Shown: positions 56,067-63,501 of the stretch, piece by piece
Layout: each line of letters begins with the position of its first letter
Numbering within the stretch: the first letter of the stretch is position 1
NCBI GenBank assembly: GCA_017621075.1
Contig: JAGATV010000057.1
Span: forward strand, 43,038-107,037
Length of the DNA stretch: 64,000 nt
Direction: 5' to 3'
DNA from: Lachnospiraceae bacterium
GTDB taxonomy: Bacteria > Bacillota > Clostridia > Lachnospirales > Lachnospiraceae
Notes under the pieces: model-generated
Told to the model about the DNA's origin: nothing
Seen by the model: the letters and a program-made list of their open reading frames with translations, nothing else
Database searches by the model: none
Translations under genes and position numbers: made by a program

Positions 56067-56264
56067 ATGCCAAAAATGAAGACAAGCAGAGCAGCAGCTA
56101 AGCGCTTTAAAGTAACAGGAACAGGTAAGTTAAAGAGATCAAAAGCTTACAAGAGCCATATCTTGACCAAGAAGACTACTAAGAGAAAACGTAATCTTAG
56201 AAAGCCTGCTATCACCGATGCAACCAACGTAAAGAATATGAAGAAGATTTTGCCCTATTTATAA
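56067..56264 (+). CDS. rpmI: 50S ribosomal protein L35
   Basis: This 65-residue basic protein has the L35 start [21 protein letters not shown] and the [18 protein letters not shown] block. Ribosome site AGGAGG. It is the second gene of infC-rpmI-rplT. Confidence 0.97.
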   Translation: MPKMKTSRAAAKRFKVTGTGKLKRSKAYKSHILTKKTTKRKRNLRKPAITDATNVKNMKKILPYL

Positions 56265-56289
56265 TTTCGGGTAAGGAGGAGAACAAGAA

Positions 56290-56646
56290 ATGGCAAGAAT
56301 TAAAGGTGGCTTGAATGCCAAAAAGAAACATAATAGAGTATTGAAGCTTGCAAAGGGTTACAGAGGCGCCAGAAGCAAGCAGTACAGAGTTGCAAAGCAG
56401 TCAGTGATGAGAGCGCTGACCAGCTCTTATGCAGGCAGAAAAGAGAGAAAGCGTCAGTTCAGACAGCTTTGGATCGCTCGTATCAATGCAGCAGCACGTA
56501 TCAACGGTTTATCCTACAGCAAGTTCATGTACGGCCTGAAGTTAGCAGGTGTAGATATGAACAGAAAGATGCTGGCTGAGCTTGCAGTAAACGACGCAGA
56601 GGGCTTCAAGACCCTGGCTGAGCTTGCAAAGTCTAAGATTGCATAA
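56290..56646 (+). CDS. rplT: 50S ribosomal protein L20
   Basis: This 118-residue protein has L20 features: a long basic N-terminal helix ([22 protein letters not shown]) and [18 protein letters not shown]. It is an early assembly protein of the 50S subunit and the likely repressor of its own operon through the leader upstream. Confidence 0.97.
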   Translation: MARIKGGLNAKKKHNRVLKLAKGYRGARSKQYRVAKQSVMRALTSSYAGRKERKRQFRQLWIARINAAARINGLSYSKFMYGLKLAGVDMNRKMLAELAVNDAEGFKTLAELAKSKIA

Positions 56647-56665
56647 GCACATAGAGAAGCAATCG

Positions 56666-56697
56666 AAACCCCGACGGAGAAATCTGCCGGGGTTTTT
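56666..56697 (+). terminator. Terminator of infC-rpmI-rplT
   Basis: A GC-rich stem (AAACCCCG at 56666-56673 with CGGGGTTT at 56688-56695, plus inner pairs) runs into TTTTT. Confidence 0.85.
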
Positions 56698-56779
56698 GTA
56701 AACTTTTTCTTTTATATCGGTGCAAATGAGGTATAATAAAAGAAAAGACATTGAGACAAAAGAAAAAGGAGGCTGTGGT

Positions 56780-57661
56780 ATGAATCTGAAACAATTTCTG
56801 TATACCGGACAGAGACCGGATCTGGACAAGCTGCCGGAGAATGCTTACGGTTTTGGGGTAAAAAAGGAAGAGAAGACGCACTATATAGAAAAGACCAGGG
56901 CGAACGTGGAAAAGATCGCCCTGCTCCAGGATAAGCTCTATGCAGAGGGCAGGGAGGGGGTTATCGTGGCTTTGCAGGCTATGGATGCTGCCGGTAAGGA
57001 TGGGACCGTCAAGCATGTGTTCAGCGGTGTGAATCCCCAGGGAGTGAATGTGGTGAGCTTCAAACAGCCCACCAGCGAGGAACTTGCCCATGATTACCTG
57101 TGGCGTGTGAATAAGGCTCTGCCGGAGAGGGGTAAGATCGCAGTGTTCAACAGGTCCCATTATGAGGATGTGCTGGTTACCCGGATCTATGGCATGGAGA
57201 AGAATTATCACATAGCAGAGCGCTGCCTGAAGGATGGTTCCCGCAAGTTTTATGAAAACCGCTACCGTCAGATCCGAAATTATGAAGAATATCTCTATGA
57301 GAACAGCTACCGGATGGTAAAGATCTTTTTGAATATTTCCAAAGACGAGCAGAAGAAACGTTTTCTGGAGCGTATTGACACAGAGGAAAAGAACTGGAAG
57401 TTTTCTGCGGGAGATCTGGCTGACAGGGAGAAGTGGGACAAGTATCACAAGCTGTATGAGGAGATCATCGAACAGACCGGAACTGATCACAGTCCCTGGT
57501 ATATCGTGCCTGCAGATCAGAAGTGGTTTGCGAGATATCTGGTGTCGGAGATCGTGATAAAGGTTTTAGAGGAGTGCAATTCGGAATATCCTGAGCTTCC
57601 AAAAGCGCAGCAGGATCTGCTGGCAGATTGCAAGAGGCGCCTGATGGAAGAAAAGGATTGA
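56780..57661 (+). CDS. Polyphosphate kinase 2 family protein
   Basis: This 293-residue PPK2 enzyme transfers phosphate between polyphosphate and nucleotides. Seen: Walker A in AMDAAGKDGTVKHVF near residue 69, the lid/Walker B region FNRSHYEDVLVTRIYG, and RRFLERIDTEEKNWKFS-like segments. Single-domain PPK2 of this length (class I or III) often makes ADP or ATP from AMP or ADP; the class cannot be settled from motifs alone. The ATG at 56780 follows AAAGGAGG. Confidence 0.93.
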   Translation: MNLKQFLYTGQRPDLDKLPENAYGFGVKKEEKTHYIEKTRANVEKIALLQDKLYAEGREGVIVALQAMDAAGKDGTVKHVFSGVNPQGVNVVSFKQPTSEELAHDYLWRVNKALPERGKIAVFNRSHYEDVLVTRIYGMEKNYHIAERCLKDGSRKFYENRYRQIRNYEEYLYENSYRMVKIFLNISKDEQKKRFLERIDTEEKNWKFSAGDLADREKWDKYHKLYEEIIEQTGTDHSPWYIVPADQKWFARYLVSEIVIKVLEECNSEYPELPKAQQDLLADCKRRLMEEKD

Positions 57662-57709
57662 AAATCTCACATAAGATCAAAACAAAAGTCAGAATAGGAG
57701 AGAAGGACT

Positions 57710-57946
57710 ATGAACATGAATCCGGCTGCACTGATGAAGCTGATGAAAGCTAAAAATGATTTTACCGCCAATCACCCCAAGGTAGTGGCATTTATCAATG
57801 CTGTATTTCGCGGGGGAAGCGGTATCCCGGAGGGGACGGTGATCGAGATTACCGTGACGAAACCGGGAGAGGAACCCATTTCCACCAATATGAAGGTGCT
57901 GCATTCCGATCTGGAACTGGTGGAGGAGTTGAAGAACCTGGCATAA
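57710..57946 (+). CDS. Small conserved hypothetical protein
   Basis: This 78-residue protein (MNMNPAALMKLMKAKNDF and onward) has a helical N-terminus, a beta segment IEITVTKPGEEPISTNMKV, and a helical end DLELVEELKNL. I do not recognise a named family, but the ribosome site GGAGAGAAGGA is good and the composition is coding-like. It may be co-transcribed with the PPK2 gene 48 bp upstream. Confidence 0.75.
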   Translation: MNMNPAALMKLMKAKNDFTANHPKVVAFINAVFRGGSGIPEGTVIEITVTKPGEEPISTNMKVLHSDLELVEELKNLA

Positions 57947-58029
57947 CGGGAGCAGAATTTGGGCGCTCCTGCGAATATTTTTCCAAAGACGGGATAGAAT
58001 AAGGATAAGAGCGAAGATAAATTGACCTC

Positions 58030-58058
58030 TTGACAAAAGGAAATGAAGTAACTATACT
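58030..58058 (+). promoter_or_regulatory. Promoter of tRNA-Asn
   Basis: TTGACA (58030-58035) and TATACT (58053-58058) have a 17-bp spacer. Confidence 0.85.
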
Positions 58059-58075
58059 TGAGTTTGGTAAAATAA

Positions 58076-58147
58076 TCCTCTATAGCTCAATGGTAGAGCA
58101 CTCGGCTGTTAACCGAGTTGTTGTAGGTTCGAGCCCTACTCGGGGAG
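58076..58147 (+). tRNA. tRNA-Asn (anticodon GTT)
   Basis: A 72-nt cloverleaf: anticodon stem CTCGG/CCGAG with loop CTGTTAA (anticodon GTT at 58108-58110), T-arm GTAGG-TTCGAGC-CCTAC, discriminator G. The 3' CCA is not encoded. The acceptor stem has one mismatch (T6:C67) and one wobble pair; otherwise it looks functional. Confidence 0.96.
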
Positions 58148-58152
58148 CGCAA

Positions 58153-58178
58153 GGGAAGTCTGATGACTTCCCTTTTTT
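58153..58178 (+). terminator. tRNA-Asn terminator
   Basis: A perfect 8-bp stem (GGGAAGTC, loop TGAT, GACTTCCC) is followed by six T. Confidence 0.9.
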
Positions 58179-58206
58179 GAGATTTTTGGGCAGAACGGAG
58201 GCAAAT

Positions 58207-59691
58207 ATGAGCGTTTTATCAGGATTGGAACCGAAGAAGGTCTTTCACTATTTTGAGGAGATCACAAAGATTCCTCATGGTTCGGGCAATATGCAGCAGA
58301 TCAGTGATTATCTGGTGCAGTTTGCGCAGGAGAGACAGCTTTTTTGTATACAGGATGAGTGGAAGAATGTCATCATCATAAAGGAGGCAACCCCCGGTTA
58401 TGAGGAGGAGCCTGCGCTCATCCTGCAGGGCCATATGGATATGGTGGCAGTAAAGAAGCCGGACTGTGACATTGATATGGAGACGGAGGGACTGAAGGTT
58501 GCCGTACAGGGAGATCTGATCTATGCACAAGGCACCAGCCTTGGGGGAGATGACGGCATCGCAGTGGCATATGCCCTGGCGATCCTGGATTCCGATACGA
58601 TCAGACATCCCCGTCTTGAGGTAGTGCTGACGGTGGAAGAAGAAGTAGGAATGGATGGCGCCAGGAAGGTCGACCTTTCCATGCTGAAAGGAAACCGCCT
58701 TCTGAATCTGGATTCGGAGGAAGAAGGAATCTTTCTTGCCAGTTGTGCCGGTGGAGCCAGAGTGGATTGCAGGGTGCCCGTGAAGGAAACCATGATGTCG
58801 GGTGTTTTCTGCGAAGTGCTGGTAGGCGGATTACAGGGCGGACATTCCGGCGGAGAGATCCACAAGGAGCGGGGAAATTCCAACTGCCTGTTTGGAAGAC
58901 TTCTTAAGGAGCTTGGAGAGAAACTGCCCGTGGGTCTGGTCTGTGTAAACGGGGGTCTGGCGGACAATGCTATCCCCAGGGAAACCAAGGCATTATTGGT
59001 CATCCGGCCGGAAGACGTCAGTGAATTTGAACGAATCGTCTCAGAGACGGAGGCGCAGATCGCAGGGGAACTGGCAGGGAAGGATAAGGGAATCTATATT
59101 CACAGGCGCAAGACAGGCGAAGGCACAGTGGCTGCCATGACCATAGAAGACACCAAAAAGCTGGCAGGTTATCTTTTCCTGGTGCCCAACGGAGTGCAGG
59201 CTATGAGTGCGGACATTCCGGGTCTGGTGGAAACTTCCCTGAATCTGGGGGTTTTGAAGTATGACGCCCAAGCTGTATCGGATGCAGCCCATGCGCCGAA
59301 TACCCTGATGGCAAGATTTTCCGTAAGGAGCAGTGTGGAAAGTGCAAAATATGTATTGATCGGGAAATTGAAAGTGCTTACTGAGCTTTGCGGCGGAAAT
59401 ATTGAAGTGAGCGGAGATTATCCCGGCTGGAAATATCGCACAGATTCGCCCCTGCGGGATAAGATGGTGGCACTGTATGAGCATATGTATGGACAAAAGC
59501 CCAAGGTGGAAGCTATTCATGCAGGGCTTGAGTGCGGGATACTGGGAAGCAAGATCCATGATCTGGACTGCATTTCTTTTGGCCCCGATATGAAAGACAT
59601 CCATACCACGGAGGAGACCCTGAGTATTTCTTCTACCGCAAGGGTGTGGGATTATCTGGTAAGACTTTTGGAGGAAAAGGATGAGCGATAA
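58207..59691 (+). CDS. pepD: Aminoacyl-histidine dipeptidase (PepD, M20C family)
   Basis: This 494-residue zinc dipeptidase cleaves dipeptides such as Xaa-His (carnosine type). Seen: HMDMVAVK (metal His and Asp), LGGDDGIAVAYA, VEEEVGMDGA (catalytic Glu), LNLDSEEEG and HAGLECGIL. Length is usual for PepD. The ATG at 58207 follows GGAGG by 7 bases; an open frame further upstream runs through the tRNA gene and is not real. It overlaps the next gene by 11 bp. Confidence 0.94.
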   Translation: MSVLSGLEPKKVFHYFEEITKIPHGSGNMQQISDYLVQFAQERQLFCIQDEWKNVIIIKEATPGYEEEPALILQGHMDMVAVKKPDCDIDMETEGLKVAVQGDLIYAQGTSLGGDDGIAVAYALAILDSDTIRHPRLEVVLTVEEEVGMDGARKVDLSMLKGNRLLNLDSEEEGIFLASCAGGARVDCRVPVKETMMSGVFCEVLVGGLQGGHSGGEIHKERGNSNCLFGRLLKELGEKLPVGLVCVNGGLADNAIPRETKALLVIRPEDVSEFERIVSETEAQIAGELAGKDKGIYIHRRKTGEGTVAAMTIEDTKKLAGYLFLVPNGVQAMSADIPGLVETSLNLGVLKYDAQAVSDAAHAPNTLMARFSVRSSVESAKYVLIGKLKVLTELCGGNIEVSGDYPGWKYRTDSPLRDKMVALYEHMYGQKPKVEAIHAGLECGILGSKIHDLDCISFGPDMKDIHTTEETLSISSTARVWDYLVRLLEEKDER

Positions 59692-60724
59692 GATCCTGTT
59701 TCAATGTGATTATAATGAAGGAGCCCATCCGAAGATCATGGAGCGCCTGTTAGAGACCAATATGGAGCAGACCGTAGGCTACGGTGAGGACCCTTATTGT
59801 GCCCGGGCAGCAGAAAAGATCCGGCAAGCCTGTGGCAGGGAGGATCTGGCGGTACATTTCCTGGTGGGAGGAACCCAGACTAATATGACAGTGATCGATG
59901 CGGCCCTGCGTTCCCATCAGGGGGTACTGTGTGCCGAAACCGGGCATATCAACGTACATGAGACCGGTGCGGTGGAGGCCTGCGGACATAAAGTGCTGGG
60001 GGTTCCCGGCACTGACGGGAAGATCACGGCAGACCGGGTGGAGGCTGCATGGCTTTCCCATATCCATAATGACAGCTTTGAGCATATTGTGCAGCCCAAA
60101 ATGGTATACATCTCAAATCCCACAGAGCTGGGAACCATCTATAGCAGGGAAGAACTTACCGCTCTTTCCAAAGTGTGCCATAGATATGGCCTTTACCTGT
60201 TCCTGGACGGAGCGCGCCTGGGCTATGGACTGACAGCACCGGACAATGATCTGACGCTGGAGGACATTGCAAGGCTCTGTGATGTATTTTACATCGGCGG
60301 CACCAAGGTGGGAGCGCTTTTTGGTGAGGCGGTAGTGATTTCCCATGAGGAGCTGAAAAGGGACTTCAGATATTTCATCAAACAGAAGGGCGGAATGCTG
60401 GCAAAGGGACGCCTCTTAGGTATACAGTTTGACACCTTGTTTACGGATGATCTGTATTTTGAGATTTCACGTCATGCAATTAGGCTGGCGGAGAAATTGA
60501 GGGCGGCTTTTGAGCGGAAAGGATATCCTTATTTGGTAGAAAACCGCACCAATCAGATCTTTGTGATCCTGCCGGATGCAGATTTGGAAGCACTTTCCGA
60601 GGACTTTGGTTATTGCTATGACCATCGGGTGGATGAGAGCCATAGCGCAGTGCGTTTCTGTACCAGTTGGGCTACCAGGGAAGAAAACGTGGATGCCTTG
60701 ACGAACGCGATTTTTAAGTTGTAA
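59681..60724 (+). CDS. Low-specificity threonine aldolase family (PLP enzyme)
   Basis: This 347-residue fold-type I PLP enzyme of the beta-eliminating lyase/threonine aldolase family splits threonine to glycine and acetaldehyde. Seen: GYGEDPYCARAAEKIR, VHFLVGGTQTNMTV, FLDGARLGYGL (PLP-contact Asp), and FYIGGTKVGALFGEAVV with the Schiff-base Lys. It is co-translated with pepD (11-bp overlap), consistent with amino-acid scavenging. Confidence 0.92.
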   Translation: MSDKILFQCDYNEGAHPKIMERLLETNMEQTVGYGEDPYCARAAEKIRQACGREDLAVHFLVGGTQTNMTVIDAALRSHQGVLCAETGHINVHETGAVEACGHKVLGVPGTDGKITADRVEAAWLSHIHNDSFEHIVQPKMVYISNPTELGTIYSREELTALSKVCHRYGLYLFLDGARLGYGLTAPDNDLTLEDIARLCDVFYIGGTKVGALFGEAVVISHEELKRDFRYFIKQKGGMLAKGRLLGIQFDTLFTDDLYFEISRHAIRLAEKLRAAFERKGYPYLVENRTNQIFVILPDADLEALSEDFGYCYDHRVDESHSAVRFCTSWATREENVDALTNAIFKL

Positions 60725-60754
60725 CAAAAATTTCTACAATTTAGAAAAAAACAG

Positions 60755-60783
60755 TTGCTTTTTCTTTTAAGACGTGTTATGAT
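60755..60783 (+). promoter_or_regulatory. Promoter of tRNA-Pro
   Basis: TTGCTT (60755-60760) and TATGAT (60778-60783) have a 17-bp spacer, 13 bp before the tRNA. Confidence 0.65.
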
Positions 60784-60796
60784 ACTACATGTGTTG

Positions 60797-60871
60797 CGGG
60801 GTGTGGCTCAGTTTGGTTAGAGCGCCGTCTTAGGGAGGCGGAGGCCGCAAGTTCGAATCTTGTCACTCCGA
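60797..60871 (+). tRNA. tRNA-Pro (anticodon AGG)
   Basis: A 75-nt cloverleaf: acceptor CGGGGTG/CACTCCG with discriminator A, the identity set of tRNA-Pro; D-arm GCTC/GAGC; anticodon stem CCGTC/GGCGG with loop TTAGGGA (anticodon AGG at 60832-60834); T-arm GCAAG-TTCGAAT-CTTGT. No CCA is encoded. An A at position 34 is rare in bacteria outside tRNA-Arg(ACG) and would normally be converted to inosine by TadA. Confidence 0.94.
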
Positions 60872-60874
60872 TAA

Positions 60875-60910
60875 TAAAGGTCTGAAACCTGTCAAGGTTT
60901 TGGACTTTTT
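60875..60910 (+). terminator. Probable tRNA-Pro terminator
   Basis: An imperfect hairpin (AAAGGTCTGAAACC and GGTTTTGGACTTTTT arms, 6-nt loop) ends in five T. Confidence 0.6.
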
Positions 60911-60927
60911 GCGTTAAGGAGAAAATT

Positions 60928-62067
60928 ATGAATGCAGAATGTCCCGTATCTAAAAAATGTGGCGGATGCAGCTGGATCGGAAAGTCTTATGAAGAACAGC
61001 TTGCCCAGAAGACAAGGAACCTGAAAAAGCTCCTGAGTCCTTTTTGCAGAATAGAATCTGTCATTGCCATGGAGGAACCCCTTCACTACCGCAATAAGGT
61101 GCATGCAGTATTCGGAGAGGACCGCAAACACAACGTCATATCAGGCATTTATGAAGCAGGCAGCCACAGGATCGTTCCGGTGGACGGATGCCTTTTGGAG
61201 AATGAGAAGGCGGATCAGATCATCGTTTCCATCAGGGGACTTTTGAAATCCTTCAAGATCAGACCCTACAATGAAGATACCGGCTACGGACTGTTGCGCC
61301 ATGTGCTGGTGCGGGTAGGACATGCTACAGGACAGATCATGGTAGTCCTGGTGCTGGCTTCTCCTGTCATGCCCTCCAAGAATAATTTTGTAAAGGCTCT
61401 TTTAAAGCTGCACCCGGAGATTTCCACTGTTGTGGTGAATGTAAACAACCGCAGTACCAGCATGGTGCTGGGTGACAAAGAGCAGGTCATTTACGGAAAA
61501 GGCTATATTGAAGATATCCTTTGCGGCAAGACCTTCCGTATCTCCCCGAAATCTTTCTATCAGGTGAATCCCATGCAGACTGAAAAGCTGTATGCCAAAG
61601 CCATGGAATATGCGGCACTGACCGGCAGGGAAACGGTGATAGATGCCTATTGTGGCACGGGCACCATTGGCCTGATCGCCAGCGATCAGGCGGCACAAGT
61701 CATTGGTGTGGAGCTGAATGCGGACGCAGTAAGGGATGCTGTAAATAATGCGAAAAGAAACGGCGTGAAGAATATCCGATTTTACAAGAATGATGCAGGC
61801 CGATTCCTGCTGGAAATGGCAGAGCAGCAGGCCAAAGCAGACGTGCTTTTCCTGGACCCGCCCAGGTCCGGCAGCAGTGAAGAATTCCTCCGGGCGGTTT
61901 CTGTGATGAAACCGGATCGGATCGTCTATATCTCCTGTAATCCACAGACCCTGGTGAGGGATCTTAAGATCCTGGCCAAGTATGGTTACCGGGCCCGGAA
62001 GGGCGTGGGAGTGGACATGTTCCCCTGGACAGAATGCATGGAGGCGGTGGTTCTCTTGTCCCAATAA
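60928..62067 (+). CDS. rlmD: 23S rRNA (uracil-C5)-methyltransferase RlmD (RumA family)
   Basis: This 379-residue enzyme makes m5U in 23S rRNA. It lacks the N-terminal TRAM domain of E. coli RlmD, as many Firmicutes members do. Seen: Fe-S cysteines CPVSKKCGGCSW with a fourth in PVDGCLLEN, the SAM site VIDAYCGTGTIGLIA, DPPRSGSSEEF, and the catalytic Cys in VYISCNPQTL. It stops at 62065, but relatives often carry a C-terminal tail whose decayed remains follow (next entry). Confidence 0.92.
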   Translation: MNAECPVSKKCGGCSWIGKSYEEQLAQKTRNLKKLLSPFCRIESVIAMEEPLHYRNKVHAVFGEDRKHNVISGIYEAGSHRIVPVDGCLLENEKADQIIVSIRGLLKSFKIRPYNEDTGYGLLRHVLVRVGHATGQIMVVLVLASPVMPSKNNFVKALLKLHPEISTVVVNVNNRSTSMVLGDKEQVIYGKGYIEDILCGKTFRISPKSFYQVNPMQTEKLYAKAMEYAALTGRETVIDAYCGTGTIGLIASDQAAQVIGVELNADAVRDAVNNAKRNGVKNIRFYKNDAGRFLLEMAEQQAKADVLFLDPPRSGSSEEFLRAVSVMKPDRIVYISCNPQTLVRDLKILAKYGYRARKGVGVDMFPWTECMEAVVLLSQ

Positions 62068-62190
62068 AAAGCGGATGATTATATAGAGGTTGAGTTGGAA
62101 TTAGATGAGATGGATTTGACAGTTGCAGAGAGTAAGTGACATATGAAGAGATAAAGAAGTATGTGGCTGAGCATAGTGAGGGGATGAAGG
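62068..62190 (+). pseudogene. Decayed C-terminal tail of rlmD
   Basis: Directly after the rlmD stop and in the same frame is KADDYIEVELELDEMDLTVA, then ESK. After a stop the adjacent frame reads VTYEEIKKYVAEHSEGMKV. This matches the tail pattern (IEVELELDELDLT..AESK.TYEEIK.YV) that I recall from Lachnospiraceae RlmD-like proteins. One stop and one frameshift interrupt it, and it ends where the AT-rich cas1 segment begins. Confidence 0.6.
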
Positions 62191-62196
62191 TAAGAA

Positions 62197-63102
62197 ATGG
62201 GATTTAGAACACTTGAAATAAGCTCGGCCTGCGAGATACATATCAAAGAAGGGCAGCTAGAAATTACATCAGAGAATGGAGTTGCATTAATTCCAATAGA
62301 AGATCTTAATCAAATAATGATGCATGGGGCAAACATAAGACTTTCAACAATGGATTTGTCCATATTAAGTCAAAATAAAGTTTCTGTTATGACTTTGGAT
62401 GAAAAGTATTTGCCAACTGCTATTGTACTTCCATTTGAGGGACATACAAGACAGTCAAAATTAATGCATGCGCAGATTTCAACTTATGAAGAATTATATT
62501 TGGATTTGTGGATTCAGATTATCAGACAAAAGATTAGTAATCAGTCAAGAGCTTTATCTATTATGGGAATGAGTGGAGCAGAAAATGTCAGCAAATATCT
62601 TGACGATATTTCTAAAGAAAATGTTGATATAACTGAGGCACTGGCTGCAAAGGATTATTTTGCATATTATCACGAAGGTTTGAATCGACGAGGAGATGAC
62701 CCAATCAATAGTAGATTGAACTATGGATATGCAGTTGTTAGAAGTTCTATTGCCAGAAGTCTGGTAGCGGCAGGATTTCATCCGACCTTTGGAATACATC
62801 ATGACAGCCAGCTAAATGCATTCAATCTTGCTGATGATCTTATAGAACCTTACCGTGCTATTGTGGATATAGTGGCTCATGATAATATTGGTTCAAATGT
62901 GCAGCTTTCCAAGAATGAACGAAGAGCAATTGCTCATGTCCTACACAATGCTTGTATGATGGATGGTGCAAAAGTTAATGTGATGTCTGCCATTGATATG
63001 ATGGTTGAAAGTCTAAAACGAATCATCTTGGATAAATCAAATGAAAAGCTGATGCTTCCAGTAATTTTACCAGTAGAGAGCCTGGAGGGAATCACGGAAT
63101 GA
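62197..63102 (+). CDS. cas1: CRISPR-associated endonuclease Cas1 (type II form)
   Basis: This 301-residue integrase of the CRISPR adaptation complex inserts new spacers together with Cas2. It resembles type II Cas1: catalytic Glu in TEALAAKDYF (near 147), the DDPINSRLNYGYAVV motif, His in FGIHHDSQLNAFNLADD, and Glu in LIEPYR. All three metal ligands are present. It is AT-rich and unlike its rlmD neighbour in base use, suggesting transfer. No cas9 precedes it, which is the normal type II order. Confidence 0.93.
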   Translation: MGFRTLEISSACEIHIKEGQLEITSENGVALIPIEDLNQIMMHGANIRLSTMDLSILSQNKVSVMTLDEKYLPTAIVLPFEGHTRQSKLMHAQISTYEELYLDLWIQIIRQKISNQSRALSIMGMSGAENVSKYLDDISKENVDITEALAAKDYFAYYHEGLNRRGDDPINSRLNYGYAVVRSSIARSLVAAGFHPTFGIHHDSQLNAFNLADDLIEPYRAIVDIVAHDNIGSNVQLSKNERRAIAHVLHNACMMDGAKVNVMSAIDMMVESLKRIILDKSNEKLMLPVILPVESLEGITE

Positions 63103-63404
63103 GATTAATAGTGATCCTTAGTCCAACAGATAAATGGGGAACAAAGACAGAATATACAAAGATTCGAAGATTTCTTCAGAAGGATGGTTATATACGAATT
63201 GCTCCAGAAGTGTTTATGAGAGTGGTTCAAAATAGAAAAGCCTCGGAGAAACATTATAGAAGAATAGAAGAAGTTGCACCCAAAACTGGGGTTGTAAGAT
63301 TGCTCAGACTTACAGAAAATCAATATAATAATATTTATATGGTGACAGGAGATGTCGATTATCAGGAAAAAACAGTTGGAACAAACTGCCATATAATGAT
63401 ATAA
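63099..63404 (+). CDS. cas2: Cas2 (type II form) lacking the conserved Asp
   Basis: This 101-residue Cas2 has a ferredoxin-like fold: strand 1 LIVILSPTDKW, helix KTEYTKIRRFLQKDGYI, VFMRVVQNRKASEKH. In typical members strand 1 ends in FDLP with a conserved Asp; here the sequence is ILSP, so that Asp is gone. Cas2 acts mainly as the central scaffold of the Cas1-Cas2 integrase, so this may not matter for adaptation. It overlaps cas1 by 4 bp. Confidence 0.9.
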   Translation: MRLIVILSPTDKWGTKTEYTKIRRFLQKDGYIRIAPEVFMRVVQNRKASEKHYRRIEEVAPKTGVVRLLRLTENQYNNIYMVTGDVDYQEKTVGTNCHIMI

Positions 63405-63500
63405 TTTAAGTGTTATGAAGAATGCATCTTTACAAAAACAATATATAGTGGTATTGATTTGACAAGGTACAAAATGTAATACTTGAACGACCCGCCAAAA
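63405..63500 (+). other. AT-rich stretch after cas2; possible CRISPR leader, no repeats seen
   Basis: This is where a type II array and its leader would start. I find no repeated unit in these 96 bp. The IS256 element begins immediately afterwards and may have cut off or displaced an array that lies beyond the window. Confidence 0.3.
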
Positions 63501-63501
63501 A

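Noticed and set aside
58030-58206. Upstream extension of pepD through tRNA-Asn
   Set aside because: It runs across promoter, tRNA and terminator; the ATG at 58207 has its own GGAGG.
63405-63500. CRISPR array directly after cas2
   Set aside because: I looked for a repeated 30-40 bp unit and found none before the IS begins.
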